Below, in pieces: positions 24,697 to 33,724 of a stretch of DNA of 48,408 bases (position 1 is the stretch's first letter; each line of letters opens with the position of its first letter). A program made the position numbers and the translations under genes. The notes below the pieces were generated by a model. That model searched no databases. It had not been told where the DNA came from and saw only the letters and a program-made list of their open reading frames with translations. Origin of the DNA: Clostridia bacterium (GTDB lineage Bacteria > Bacillota > Clostridia > Christensenellales > Aristaeellaceae); the NCBI GenBank assembly GCA_017501255.1, contig JAFVXE010000033.1:1-48408 (forward strand), in the 5' to 3' direction.

Positions 24697-26871
24697 TCAG
24701 GGCAGCAGAGCAACGAGGTTTTGCACACATTCCTCCAATGTTCCTTCACCATTTACATAAGCCAGCACCGCCTTCAACATCTGGTCATATGCACCGCCCT
24801 CTGCTTTGGCCTGTCCGGTCAGCAGCGGATGGAGCTGCAAACGCACATAGGGCGCAATTTCATCCCAGTAGTATGCCAGCCTGGTTTCCTCCACCGCCCA
24901 CGAATCCGGTGCAGCTTTGATGGCATCAATGCGGCTTGCCAATGCTTCCTCATCGGTTTCCCGGCCTTGCGCTTCATCGAACGCCCGTTGTTCCTCGATC
25001 ATCCATTCGATTTGCGCTTCCACACCGGGATGCAGCACAGCCTCGGCAGTCATGGGTTTCAGCAGCGCATCCTGTTCCGGCTGACGATGAGCTGCGATAG
25101 ATTCCAAATAGCGCAAGGCCAGCGCCGGGTTGGCTGCATTGGGGTTGAGCACATACACCATCAACTGGGAGGGCACCACCGGCGCTGCCCCTGGAATAAC
25201 CGGGCAGGGTGTTTCCCACAGGATGGGCGGCTGCTGGATGGTTTCCGTCTGGCTGTATATCCTGCTTTCCCCCTGTTGCTGATCAAAGGGCAGCTGGCCG
25301 TTCAGCTGTACCATTACCTGGGTGGTAACCACCGGTTGGCTCATCCGGGGATTCTCGGGGAGTCGGGCATCCCGTAAGGCTTGCAACACTTTCGCAAAGG
25401 CGGGGCTGCTGAAATTCACTTCCTCGCCGCTGGCAGTGATGTAGGCCGTGAGCAGGTATTCTGCATACTGTATTTTTGTCCAGCCCATCTGTGCTTCCAG
25501 CAAGCCGGTAAAGGTTGCCGGAAGTTCCTGCCCGCTTTCCCACACATACACACCCACATGGGAAGGAACAGCAAACAACGTGCCATCCACGCCCAATCCT
25601 TCCTGAAAGGCGGGCAGCAGGGCCCCCGCATCCTCTTCCAGCACCGAAGAGGGCGGCAGGGCCGCCAGCGTGCCATCCCGGAACAGAGCCGCCACATCCC
25701 AAGTCAGCCGTACATGGAACAGATCTGTGGTATCTCCATCGGCAATGGCCTGCCGGATCTCTGCGGCGGTCAACGCAGGATTCTTTGCCCGTTGCACGGC
25801 AACGCCCGGGTTTTCCTGCTGAAACGCATCGTCTTCGTTGTTCAGGGGCATGATGCCGCAAACCCGCAGGGTGGTCAGGCTGTTTTCCGGCACAAAGGGG
25901 ATCACCTGCAAATCGTTGTAGTTGATGGCTGCCAGAGCGTCCCCAACGATGGCACAGGCATCCGTATGAACGGACAGTCCGTACCCCTGCATGGCTTCCC
26001 AGCCGCTTCCGTTCCACAGGGAAGGTGCGCCCGCAACCAAAGCGATGATCTGTCCCGTTCTGGGATGCACCATGATGCCTTCCATGCTCTGCACAGGTGC
26101 GGTATGCAGAGTTTCCTCAATGCTGCCGGTGGTAACGTCGATTCTGATCAGATATTCCTTTTGGGCGGACAAATCCCGCTGGAGCACCAGTGCGTGCGCA
26201 TCATCACAGGCGCACAGTTCCACCACATTCCTCAGCGGCAGCTGCTCCATGCGGCCCGTGGGCAGATGCCAGCGGTACAGCAACGCCTCATCCTCTGTTG
26301 CGTCACAGGGAACCGCCCGGATAAGCAGCGTTTCGCCAGCGCACACCACGGATCCGATCTGCAAGTTGTCCTCATCCAAAGCCGTGCCGCCATACTCAGC
26401 CAGCGATTGCAGCGTTTGTCCATCGACCTGCCACAGCGTCCGGGTTTCCGGATGAAGCAAAGCAAGGTTATCGCCCATCAGGCACAGCTGGGCCTCCGGG
26501 GTAAGGCCCGCTGCCCGCAAAGCTGCATCGGGCAATACCAGCGCCGGTTTCTCCGCCTCCGGCTGCCATGTGTACAAGCCGCCGGAGGTAAGCAGATACA
26601 GGGTATCCCCATCGGATACACAGCTTTGCATAGCCCCCACCTGCCGCTGTTCCACCCGGAACCAGCCCGCAACGGCACCCACCGCCAGCGCAGCAACAGT
26701 GAACAGGCACAGCACCAGCACCATAATCATTGCCACAGAAAGCCGAACAGGCCCACGGCGCTGCCCCTGAATCCGTTCCAGCACACGGCTTTCCAGCGAG
26801 GGGCGGTTCTCCACACCGGACAGGCATTCCTCCATGCCCCGCCGGAGTTTCGTTTCCATTTCTTTAGTCAT
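24697..26871 (-). CDS. Anti-sigma-type transmembrane sensor with solute-binding-like ectodomain
   Basis: 724 aa. A short cytoplasmic N-terminus (1-43; METKLRRGMEECLSGV, then LESRVLERIQ) matches the helical sigma-binding end of its neighbour's class. One transmembrane helix spans about 44-66. The ectodomain has two parts. Residues about 75-330 are beta-rich repeats (DGDTLYLLTSGGLYTW, GDNLALLHPETRTLWQVDG, CACDDAHALVLQRD), as in a propeller. Residues about 333-724 resemble a type-1 solute-binding protein: LNNEDDAFQQENPGVAVQRA, a FHVRLTWDVAALFRDGTLAAL hinge-like region and GTLFAVPSHVGVYVW. ATG 26871 overlaps the sigma gene by 8 nt. The hairpin GCCCTG/CAGGGC around the stop codon is a weak terminator. 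I infer a surface ligand sensor that releases the sigma factor. Confidence 0.8.
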   Translation of the reverse strand: MTKEMETKLRRGMEECLSGVENRPSLESRVLERIQGQRRGPVRLSVAMIMVLVLCLFTVAALAVGAVAGWFRVEQRQVGAMQSCVSDGDTLYLLTSGGLYTWQPEAEKPALVLPDAALRAAGLTPEAQLCLMGDNLALLHPETRTLWQVDGQTLQSLAEYGGTALDEDNLQIGSVVCAGETLLIRAVPCDATEDEALLYRWHLPTGRMEQLPLRNVVELCACDDAHALVLQRDLSAQKEYLIRIDVTTGSIEETLHTAPVQSMEGIMVHPRTGQIIALVAGAPSLWNGSGWEAMQGYGLSVHTDACAIVGDALAAINYNDLQVIPFVPENSLTTLRVCGIMPLNNEDDAFQQENPGVAVQRAKNPALTAAEIRQAIADGDTTDLFHVRLTWDVAALFRDGTLAALPPSSVLEEDAGALLPAFQEGLGVDGTLFAVPSHVGVYVWESGQELPATFTGLLEAQMGWTKIQYAEYLLTAYITASGEEVNFSSPAFAKVLQALRDARLPENPRMSQPVVTTQVMVQLNGQLPFDQQQGESRIYSQTETIQQPPILWETPCPVIPGAAPVVPSQLMVYVLNPNAANPALALRYLESIAAHRQPEQDALLKPMTAEAVLHPGVEAQIEWMIEEQRAFDEAQGRETDEEALASRIDAIKAAPDSWAVEETRLAYYWDEIAPYVRLQLHPLLTGQAKAEGGAYDQMLKAVLAYVNGEGTLEECVQNLVALLP

Positions 26872-27367
26872 TCCCCTCGCCTCCTTTCAACACAGGGCTC
26901 AGATGCGCATGGGCTTTTTTCAACCGTTTGGTGACCGCCGTGGTGCTGATGCCCAGCACCTGCGCCACTTCCGCCAGCGTCATGTTCTGGTAGTAGCGCA
27001 GAAGCACCGCTTCCCGCTCCCTGGCAGGCAGGCGCATCACTTCCAGCGTGATGAGGATGCTGTCTGCCTTGGGAGGCGTTGCCGGTTGTGGCAGTTTATC
27101 CAGCGAAACACTCCGATCCGTATGGCGGAACCAGGCCCCGCGCCGGATATCCTTGCAGGTATTGATGGCGATGCGCATCAGCCACGTCTTTTCGCTGCTT
27201 TCGCCCCGAAACCTGTCCATGGCCCGGAACGCCTTGAAAAACGTCTCCTGCGCCGCGTCCTCCGCCAGGGACAAATCCTGCAAATACAGGCAGCAAACCT
27301 TCAGCACTTCCTTTTCGTACAGACGCATCAAGCGGGTCAGTGCCACCTCCCGGGTGCTCGTTGCCAA
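26864..27367 (-). CDS. ECF-type RNA polymerase sigma factor 2
   Basis: 167 aa. Region 2: LQDLSLAEDAAQETFFKAF, then SEKTWLMRIAINTCKD. Region 4: LPAREREAVLLRYYQNMTLAEVAQVLGISTTAVTKRL. I start it at TTG 27367 because an unusually strong AGGAGGTGATCC site lies 8 nt upstream; the longer frame to 27481 adds low-complexity residues and runs through that site. It is paralogous to the sigma factor at 22593. Its stop overlaps the sensor gene (ATGACTAA), so the pair is coupled. CGTCTAA occurs just before the ribosome site. Confidence 0.9.
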   Translation of the reverse strand: MATSTREVALTRLMRLYEKEVLKVCCLYLQDLSLAEDAAQETFFKAFRAMDRFRGESSEKTWLMRIAINTCKDIRRGAWFRHTDRSVSLDKLPQPATPPKADSILITLEVMRLPAREREAVLLRYYQNMTLAEVAQVLGISTTAVTKRLKKAHAHLSPVLKGGEGND

Positions 27368-27492
27368 AGGGATCACCTCCTGATGATTAGACGGCGCAGA
27401 CCGGGCAAAAGAAAACCTGTTATTTTTTTCAAAAACGCCAGATTTCCTCTTTTTGGGCTGGGCTGCAGTTTGTAAATTCAACGAAATTTGAA

Positions 27493-27520
27493 TTGCAATC
27501 CTGCCATAAAGTAGTATAAT
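27493..27520 (+). promoter_or_regulatory. SigA promoter of the DegV gene
   Basis: TTGCAA (27493-27498) and TATAAT (27515-27520) are 16 bp apart, 70 bp before the DegV start. TTGCAA is palindromic, so it could also serve a leftward promoter for the sigma gene, though the leftward -10 is poor. Confidence 0.75.
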
Positions 27521-27589
27521 GCAGGTGTATATCCGTACTCATTGCAAGGTATACCGAACCATTATCAGAAAACGGAGTGAATCCAAACC

Positions 27590-28441
27590 ATGGTCAAAAT
27601 CATTTCAGACAGTACCTGCGACCTGTCACAAGAGCTTCTGGAACGATACGATATTGCTGTTCTGCCCCTGCAGGTCACTCTGGGGGAAGCATCCTACGAG
27701 GATGGCGTCAACATCACCGTTGATGAGATCTACCGCTGGGCAGATGAGAACAAAACCACTCCCAAGACCGCCGCACCCCTGATGGAAACCGCCGCCGCCA
27801 CCCTTTCCCCCTGGCTGGAAAAAGGCATGGATGTGATCTGCTTTACCGTTTCGGAAAGTATGTCCACCTCTGCCAATGTGATTCGGCTGGCCGCCAAGGA
27901 ACTGAAAGCCACCGACCGGGTAACCGTCATCAACAGCCAGAACCTGTCCACCGGCATCGGCCTGCTGCTCATCGAAGCCGCCATCATGGCCAAGGAAGGC
28001 AAGAGCGCTGAAGAGATCACCGCCCATGCGAAAGCGCTGCGCCCGCTGGTTCGCTCCAGCTTCGTGGTGGACACCCTCACCTACCTTCACCGTGGCGGCC
28101 GCTGCTCCAGCGTGGCTGCGCTGGCTGGCGGTATGCTGAAGCTGCATCCCAAAATTGTGGTTGCCGATGGCAAAATGGGCGTGAGCAAAAAGTACCGGGG
28201 CAAGATGACCCGTGTGCTTCCCGAATATGTGGAAGACATGAAGGAAGAGCTTCTGAATTCCCACAAAGAGCGTGTGTTCATCACCCATTCCGGCTGCACC
28301 CAGGAAACCATCGATCAGGTGAAAACCATTCTGGAAGGCCTGAACCATTTCGATGAAATCCTGATCACTCGTGCCGGCAGCGTTATTTCCAGCCATTGCG
28401 GCCCCGGCACGCTGGGCGTTCTGTTCATCGCCAACGAATAA
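27590..28441 (+). CDS. DegV-family fatty-acid-binding protein
   Basis: 283 aa, normal for the family. The N-terminus is VKIISDSTCDLSQELLERYDI with the usual PLQVTLGE strand. Mid-protein, FTVSESMSTSANVIRLA provides the conserved Ser region. RSSFVVDTLTYLHRGGRCSS (about 165-184) and the C-terminal HCGPGTLGV are diagnostic. DegV/FakB proteins hold a fatty acid for the FakA kinase in phospholipid synthesis. No FakA is visible nearby, so the role is by family. The ribosome site CGGAGTG precedes ATG 27590. Confidence 0.93.
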   Translation: MVKIISDSTCDLSQELLERYDIAVLPLQVTLGEASYEDGVNITVDEIYRWADENKTTPKTAAPLMETAAATLSPWLEKGMDVICFTVSESMSTSANVIRLAAKELKATDRVTVINSQNLSTGIGLLLIEAAIMAKEGKSAEEITAHAKALRPLVRSSFVVDTLTYLHRGGRCSSVAALAGGMLKLHPKIVVADGKMGVSKKYRGKMTRVLPEYVEDMKEELLNSHKERVFITHSGCTQETIDQVKTILEGLNHFDEILITRAGSVISSHCGPGTLGVLFIANE

Positions 28442-28460
28442 ACCCACCATAATATACAGG

Positions 28461-28497
28461 AACCTCCCGCACCAATCACGGTAGCGGGAGGTTTTGT
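28461..28497 (+). terminator. Terminator of the DegV gene
   Basis: AACCTCCCGC pairs with GCGGGAGGTT, followed by TTTGTTCG. It can also weakly serve the convergent hydrolase gene. Confidence 0.82.
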
Positions 28498-28524
28498 TCG
28501 TTTTCATGCAAAAGCCACTGACGC

Positions 28525-29928
28525 TTACTCCGCCTGTCTCTTCAGCATCGATTTCTCCGTAGGATATCCAATGCCGGTCATATCCAGCTCCAGCCCGTCG
28601 GCTGTGGGGGTCAGGGTGGCTTTCATGGCAAAGGGAGCTGCCAACTCACGGCTGGCAATGTGCAGCACGGCCTGCTTCCAGCCGTAGGCGCACAGAAGAT
28701 GCAGCTGCTTTTCCTTGCCCATCATCTGAATGGAAACCGTATTCTCTGCCACCTGGCCCCTGCCATAGACTGCATCGCTGCAAGCGTTGGGGTCGGCCGC
28801 CTTCTGGATGATACGCAACCGTTCCCCCTCCTGCCGGATGGTCAGTATGGTTTCGCCGCCGCAGTAAGTGCCATCAATGGCTACAGCAGAGCCGTCATCC
28901 TCCGGCCAGGCGAAGCAGAGGGCGGAAAGCCGCTTTGCAAGCTGCGCCGCATCCTCCTGCGTCCCGGGTTCCATATCCGCTGCCGGGAACAGGTATTCAT
29001 GCAGAAGGGCCATTTCCTTGCCCATGTCATTGGTACCGCAGGTGATGGCCACCGCCATATCCAAATCGGGAGAGATCATGCAGACCTGCCCGAAAGCGCC
29101 GTCGCCACGGAAGCGGTTGCCGCGGGTACGCCAGAACTGGAAACCATAGCCCTGCGCCCACTCGTTGTCTGGCTGTTCCTTGCCTTCGTTGTTTTCGATC
29201 TGCTTGACCGTCGCTTTTTCGTACCACTCCAAAGGCAGCAGCTGTCTGCCTTCCCACATTCCCCTATCCAGCAGGCACTGGCCAAAGCGGGCAATGCTGT
29301 CGCAGCTCAGGTACAGCCCCCAGCCGCCCACATTGATGCCCTCAGGGCAGCAGTCCCATTCCGGCTTGGGAATACCCAGCGGCTCAAACAGGCGGGGCAT
29401 CAGGTAATCCCGCACCGTCATGCCGGTCACCCGCTGCACCATGCAGCTGACCAGATAGGTGCCGTGGCTGTTGTAATGGAAATGGGTGCCCGGCTCATGG
29501 ACGCACTCGCAGGCCAGCACCGCTTTGGCCCAGTCCTCGCCGCCCACTTCGTCGCTCTTGGGATCAAGGCCGGAGCCCATCATCAGCAGATGGGACAGGG
29601 TGACCTGCGAAAGCCATGGTGAGGGGTTTTCCGGCGCTTTGTCCGGCAGGATGTCCAGCACCTTGTCATCCCAATGGAGCAAGCCCTCTGCCACAGCAAA
29701 ACCAGCTGCCGCAGAAGTGAAGGACTTGCTCAGGGAGAACAGCATATGGGGCGTATGATTGTCATAGGGAGCAAAATTCATGGTAGCCGCCAGCTTGCCA
29801 TGGCGCATGACCATGATGGCATGATGCTCCACTTCGGGGGTATTGGCCACTGCATCCAGATAATTCAGCAGTCCCCGGGAGGAAATGCCAACCTCCTCCG
29901 GGACGGTTGCCTTCGTCCACTCTTTCAT
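28525..29928 (-). CDS. Serine beta-lactamase-like hydrolase
   Basis: 467 aa. A class C/PBP4*-like serine hydrolase domain fills about residues 10-330, with the active-site SxxK as SLSK (about 68-71) inside LFSLSKSFTSAAAGFAV. The second motif is YNSHGTYLVS (about 152), where YxN reads YNS. A C-terminal beta domain of about 120 residues follows. There is no signal peptide, so it is probably a cytoplasmic esterase or peptidase rather than a resistance enzyme. ATG 29928 follows AAGGAGG by 7 nt. Monocistronic. Confidence 0.88.
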   Translation of the reverse strand: MKEWTKATVPEEVGISSRGLLNYLDAVANTPEVEHHAIMVMRHGKLAATMNFAPYDNHTPHMLFSLSKSFTSAAAGFAVAEGLLHWDDKVLDILPDKAPENPSPWLSQVTLSHLLMMGSGLDPKSDEVGGEDWAKAVLACECVHEPGTHFHYNSHGTYLVSCMVQRVTGMTVRDYLMPRLFEPLGIPKPEWDCCPEGINVGGWGLYLSCDSIARFGQCLLDRGMWEGRQLLPLEWYEKATVKQIENNEGKEQPDNEWAQGYGFQFWRTRGNRFRGDGAFGQVCMISPDLDMAVAITCGTNDMGKEMALLHEYLFPAADMEPGTQEDAAQLAKRLSALCFAWPEDDGSAVAIDGTYCGGETILTIRQEGERLRIIQKAADPNACSDAVYGRGQVAENTVSIQMMGKEKQLHLLCAYGWKQAVLHIASRELAAPFAMKATLTPTADGLELDMTGIGYPTEKSMLKRQAE

Positions 29929-30143
29929 GAAAAAGCCTCCTTATATGATCGTTTGTCATTGTTTGCTTTCGCCAGATGCAACTGGATTCATTGTACCATA
30001 TCCAATCCCGCTGCGCAATTTGACAGCCTCCAACCAGCGCTTTTGTGACCATTGCAAAATTTGCCGAAAAGGCCCCGCACCCGCCAAAAATATGGTAAAA
30101 TGATATTGTGGTGCGGAATGCCCACAAAGGAGTGAAACAACCC

Positions 30144-31007
30144 ATGAAAACGGGCCTTGTACTGGAAGGCGGCGCCATGCGTGGACTTTTTTCCGCAGGC
30201 GTGACCGATGTTCTGATGGAAGAGGGATTTTCATTTGACGGAGCCATCGGCGTTTCCGCCGGAGCCGCTTTCGGCTGCAATGTGAAATCCGGGCAAATCG
30301 GGCGTGCATTGCGCTACAACACCAACTATTGCAACGACCCCCGCTATTGCAGCCTGCGCTCTTGGCTGAAAACCGGCGATCTCTACGGCGCAGAGTTCTG
30401 CTACAGCACCATCCCCTATCACCTGGATCCCTTCGATGTGGAAGCCTACAACCAGAACCCCATGGATTTCTATGTGGTCTGCACCGATGTGGAAACTGGC
30501 AAGCCGGTGTATCAGAACTGCCCCATCAGCAATGCAGAAAGTATGCAGTGGTTCCGGGCCTCCGCTTCCATGCCGCTGGTGAGCCGCATCGTGGAGGTGG
30601 GTGGCTACCGCCTGCTGGATGGCGGCGTTTCCGATTCCATCCCGCTGGCATATTTCGAAAGCATCGGCTATGAGCGCAATCTGGTCATTCTCACCCAGCC
30701 CCGGGGCTATGTGAAGAAGCCCAACAAAGCCATGCCTTTGATGCGGCTGGCACTGCGCAAATATCCCGCTTTGCTTGCCACCATGGCGGACAGGCACAAT
30801 ATCTACAACCGGCAGGTTGCCTATGCAGAAAGCCGGGAAGCCGCCGGCGCCGCCCTCCTCCTGCGCCCGGAGGCCCCGCTGGACATGAGCCGCACCGAGC
30901 ATGATCCCGAAAAGGTCCATGCCGCCTACGACCACGGGCGGGATGTTGCCCGGAAAAACCTTGACCGCATCCGCTCATTTCTGAGCCTGCCCTCTGATAA
31001 GGAGTGA
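30144..31007 (+). CDS. Patatin-like phospholipase
   Basis: 287 aa. It contains all patatin motifs: the oxyanion loop LEGGAMRG (residues 7-14), the nucleophile elbow GVSAGAAFG (about 38-46) with Ser40, and the DGGVSD block with the catalytic Asp near 170. It probably hydrolyses acyl esters of phospholipids in the cytoplasm. ATG 30144 follows AAAGGAG by 8 nt. A possible extended -10 promoter (TGGTAAAAT, 30093-30101) lies upstream. It is the first gene of a collinear run reaching 36745. Confidence 0.9.
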   Translation: MKTGLVLEGGAMRGLFSAGVTDVLMEEGFSFDGAIGVSAGAAFGCNVKSGQIGRALRYNTNYCNDPRYCSLRSWLKTGDLYGAEFCYSTIPYHLDPFDVEAYNQNPMDFYVVCTDVETGKPVYQNCPISNAESMQWFRASASMPLVSRIVEVGGYRLLDGGVSDSIPLAYFESIGYERNLVILTQPRGYVKKPNKAMPLMRLALRKYPALLATMADRHNIYNRQVAYAESREAAGAALLLRPEAPLDMSRTEHDPEKVHAAYDHGRDVARKNLDRIRSFLSLPSDKE

Positions 31008-31015
31008 TGATCCAT

Positions 31016-31801
31016 ATGCCTTTTCCCGGTATCATTCAGGCCATGACCGAAGACCTCTACGGCGAGGAAAGCCATGTGGGTCTTTCCGGTTCCCGGGTGA
31101 TCTGCTATCCGGACCGGGTTTTGAAAATCCAGCCCACCAGTGAAGAAGTGCTGGCGGAAGTTGCCCTGATGCGCTGGCTGGAAGGCCGCCTGCCCGTGCC
31201 CCGGGTGCTGGCGGAAACCCAGGAGGATGGTCTGCATTATCTGCTGATGAGCCGCATCCCCGGCCAGATGTTCTGCGACCATGCGCTGCTGGAGGACCCG
31301 GAGCGTCTTTTGGACTGTGTCGTTCAGGCATTGCAGGCGCTTTGGGCTGTGAATGTGACCGAATGCCCCGTCAGCCGCCGTCTGGAAGACCGGCTGCGCC
31401 TTGCTCGCCAGCGGGTGGAAGCCGGGGTGTGCGATACCGAAAACGTCCAGCCGGGCACCTACGGGCCCGGAGGCTTTGCCTCTCCCATGGACCTGCTCCT
31501 CTGGCTGGAAAACAACCGCCCTGAGGAAGAAGCCGTCCTGACCCACGGGGACTGCTGCCTGCCCAACCTGTTCTATGATGAAAACGGCTTCTGCGGCTTC
31601 ATCGACATAGGCCGGAGCGGCATCGGCGACCGCTGGCAGGATATTGCCCTTGTCTACCGCAGCCTGTGCTCGAACTATGACGGCTCCTACGGCCATACCC
31701 CTGCCGCTTCCTGCCCTGCTGACAAACTGTTTGACCGGCTGGGCATAGTCAGGGACGAAGCCAAGCTGCGCTACTACATCCTGCTGGATGAACTGTTCTG
31801 A
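31016..31801 (+). CDS. APH(3')-like phosphotransferase
   Basis: 261 aa. The protein-kinase-like APH fold is shown by the Lys in RVLKIQP near the N-terminus, THGDCCLPNLFYDENG (about 174-190; catalytic Asp in HGD) and FIDIGRSGIGDRWQDIAL (metal Asp). This resembles aminoglycoside 3'-phosphotransferases, but divergent family members act on other small molecules. I would not call resistance from sequence. ATG 31016 follows AAGGAG by 11 nt; GTG 31004 and ATG 31007 overlap or nearly touch that site. It starts 8 nt after the patatin stop. Confidence 0.85.
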   Translation: MPFPGIIQAMTEDLYGEESHVGLSGSRVICYPDRVLKIQPTSEEVLAEVALMRWLEGRLPVPRVLAETQEDGLHYLLMSRIPGQMFCDHALLEDPERLLDCVVQALQALWAVNVTECPVSRRLEDRLRLARQRVEAGVCDTENVQPGTYGPGGFASPMDLLLWLENNRPEEEAVLTHGDCCLPNLFYDENGFCGFIDIGRSGIGDRWQDIALVYRSLCSNYDGSYGHTPAASCPADKLFDRLGIVRDEAKLRYYILLDELF

Positions 31802-31850
31802 AACGGAAGCAGCACAGTTCTCCCCTCACGAAAAGGAGTGCCACACAACT

Positions 31851-32642
31851 ATGCGCATAACTGTTTTAGTGGAAAATGAGCCCATAGAAGGCCTCAAGGC
31901 TGCCCATGGGCTGAGCCTGCACATCGAGCTGGAAAACCGCCGCCTGCTGTTTGATGTGGGGCCGGATGATACCCTCTTTCATAACGCAGAAACACTGGGC
32001 ATCGACCTGACCAATGTGGATACGGTCATCATCTCCCATGGGCATTACGACCACGGCGGCGCATTGGAAGCCTTTCTTTCGCTGAACCGCACCGCCAAAG
32101 TCTACATCCAGCGCAAGGCATTCCTTTTGCATGAAAGCCGCACCACGCCGCCCTACCGCAACATCGGGCTGAATCCTGCCCTGATGAACCATCCCCAGGT
32201 CATTCTGCTGGACGGGGATTTCACCCTTGATGACACCCTGTCCCTTTTCACCGTCACCGACCGCAGCCTGTGCCCCTCCACAGCCAACAGCAACCTGTAC
32301 GAAGAGGGCGTTCCCGACCCCTTCGTGCACGAGCAGAACCTGCTCATCCGGGATGAAACCCCTGTGCTGCTGATGGGCTGCGGCCACACCGGCATCCTGA
32401 ATATCCTCCAAAAGGCACCCATGCAGCCCAGGGTGTGCATCGGCGGGCTTCACCTGTACAGCCCTGCCAGAAACCAGACCGTCAGCACCGCCCTGATGGA
32501 CGAAATCGCCGCCCAACTGGCAGCCTATCCCGATTTGCATATCTATACCGGTCACTGCACCGGTCAGGAAGCCTGCGATTATCTCTCCCGCGCATTGCCC
32601 GGCCTTCGCTACCTGCACGGCGGCGAAAGCCTGACCCTGTAA
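31851..32642 (+). CDS. Metallo-beta-lactamase-fold hydrolase
   Basis: 263 aa. The HGHYDHGG metal motif (about 63-70) is complete. HSFN-type strands follow, with GCGHTGI near 182 and GGLHLYS near 205. The order fits the dihydropterin/RFA-P synthase-like group (COG1237-type) rather than glyoxalase II. The substrate is unknown. ATG 31851 follows AAAAGGAG by 12 nt. It lies between the APH-like kinase and the M42 peptidase, with gaps of 49 and 22 nt. Confidence 0.87.
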   Translation: MRITVLVENEPIEGLKAAHGLSLHIELENRRLLFDVGPDDTLFHNAETLGIDLTNVDTVIISHGHYDHGGALEAFLSLNRTAKVYIQRKAFLLHESRTTPPYRNIGLNPALMNHPQVILLDGDFTLDDTLSLFTVTDRSLCPSTANSNLYEEGVPDPFVHEQNLLIRDETPVLLMGCGHTGILNILQKAPMQPRVCIGGLHLYSPARNQTVSTALMDEIAAQLAAYPDLHIYTGHCTGQEACDYLSRALPGLRYLHGGESLTL

Positions 32643-32664
32643 ACACCACCAAGGAGGCCTGTTC

Positions 32665-33696
32665 ATGAATCCATCTACCCAGTTCGCCGTTCAGCAGACC
32701 ATGCAGCTGCTTGCCATCGACAGCCCCACCGGCCTTACCAAAAACGCCACCGACTACCTGCTGGAAACCCTGACCAACCTGGGCTTTTCTCCCATTCGCA
32801 ACCGCAAGGGCAGCGTATGCTGCCAAATCGGTGGCGAGGGCAAGCCTCTGGTGCTGGCTGCCCATGTGGATACCCTGGGCCTGATGGTCTCCACCATCAA
32901 GAGCAATGGCCGCCTGCGCTTCACCCGTCTGGGCGGGCCTTCCCTCAGCGCGGTGGAAACGGAGAATGTGACCGTCATCACCCGGGAAGGCAAGCGCTAT
33001 ACCGGCGTCATCGCCATGGAAAACGCATCCGTCCACGTGAACCGGGAGTTGGAGGATGGCAAGCGCAACGAAAAGAATCTGGAAGTGCTGCTGGATGAGC
33101 TGGTTTCCTCCAAAGAGGACGTGGAAGCGCTGGGCATCTCCGTGGGCGATATCATCTGTCTGCACCCCCGTGCCCATGTAACCCCCAGCGGCTTTATCCG
33201 CAGCCGTTTTCTGGATGACAAATTAAGCGCCGGTATGCTGCTGGCCCTGGCCAAAGCCGTTGCCGACAAGGAGATTACCCTGAGCCGCAAAACCACCCTC
33301 TTTTTCTCCATCTACGAAGAAGTGGGCCACGGCGCTTCCACCGGCCTGCCGGAGGATACCGAGGACCTGCTGGTGGTGGATATGGGCTGTGTGGGCGAGG
33401 GCCTTGGCTGCACCGAAACCATGGTATCCATCTGCGCCAAGGATTCCTCCGGTCCCTACGATTACGCCATGACCAGCGAGCTCATCGCCCTGGCCAAGGA
33501 AAAGAAGCTGGATTATGCCGTGGATGTATATCCCGCCTACGGTTCCGATGCAGGTACTGCTCTGCGGGCCGGGCACGACATCCGCTATGCCCTCATCGGT
33601 GCGGGCGTGTATGCCTCTCACGGCTACGAACGCAGCCACATCAAGGGCGTGGACAACACCCTGAAACTGATTTTCGCCTATGTGGCCAACGCCTGA
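32665..33696 (+). CDS. M42-family aminopeptidase
   Basis: 343 aa. M42 enzymes are cytoplasmic, cobalt- or zinc-dependent dodecameric aminopeptidases that trim peptides. Visible metal and catalytic residues: AAHVDTLG (about 68-75), FLDDKLSAG (Asp, near 182), IYEEVGHGAS (Glu pair, about 215-220), VDMG and a C-terminal GYERSHIKG with the last His. ATG 32665 follows AAGGAGG by 9 nt. It is part of the collinear run starting at 30144. Confidence 0.92.
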   Translation: MNPSTQFAVQQTMQLLAIDSPTGLTKNATDYLLETLTNLGFSPIRNRKGSVCCQIGGEGKPLVLAAHVDTLGLMVSTIKSNGRLRFTRLGGPSLSAVETENVTVITREGKRYTGVIAMENASVHVNRELEDGKRNEKNLEVLLDELVSSKEDVEALGISVGDIICLHPRAHVTPSGFIRSRFLDDKLSAGMLLALAKAVADKEITLSRKTTLFFSIYEEVGHGASTGLPEDTEDLLVVDMGCVGEGLGCTETMVSICAKDSSGPYDYAMTSELIALAKEKKLDYAVDVYPAYGSDAGTALRAGHDIRYALIGAGVYASHGYERSHIKGVDNTLKLIFAYVANA

Positions 33697-33724
33697 CAAA
33701 CCCACGCAAACAGGAGGCTGAACC

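Noticed and set aside
28525..29928. Beta-lactam resistance enzyme
   Set aside because: It has SLSK but no signal peptide, and the second motif is non-canonical; esterase/peptidase is more likely.
31016..31801. Aminoglycoside resistance gene
   Set aside because: The APH fold is clear, but divergence and an operon setting with hydrolases do not support a resistance claim.
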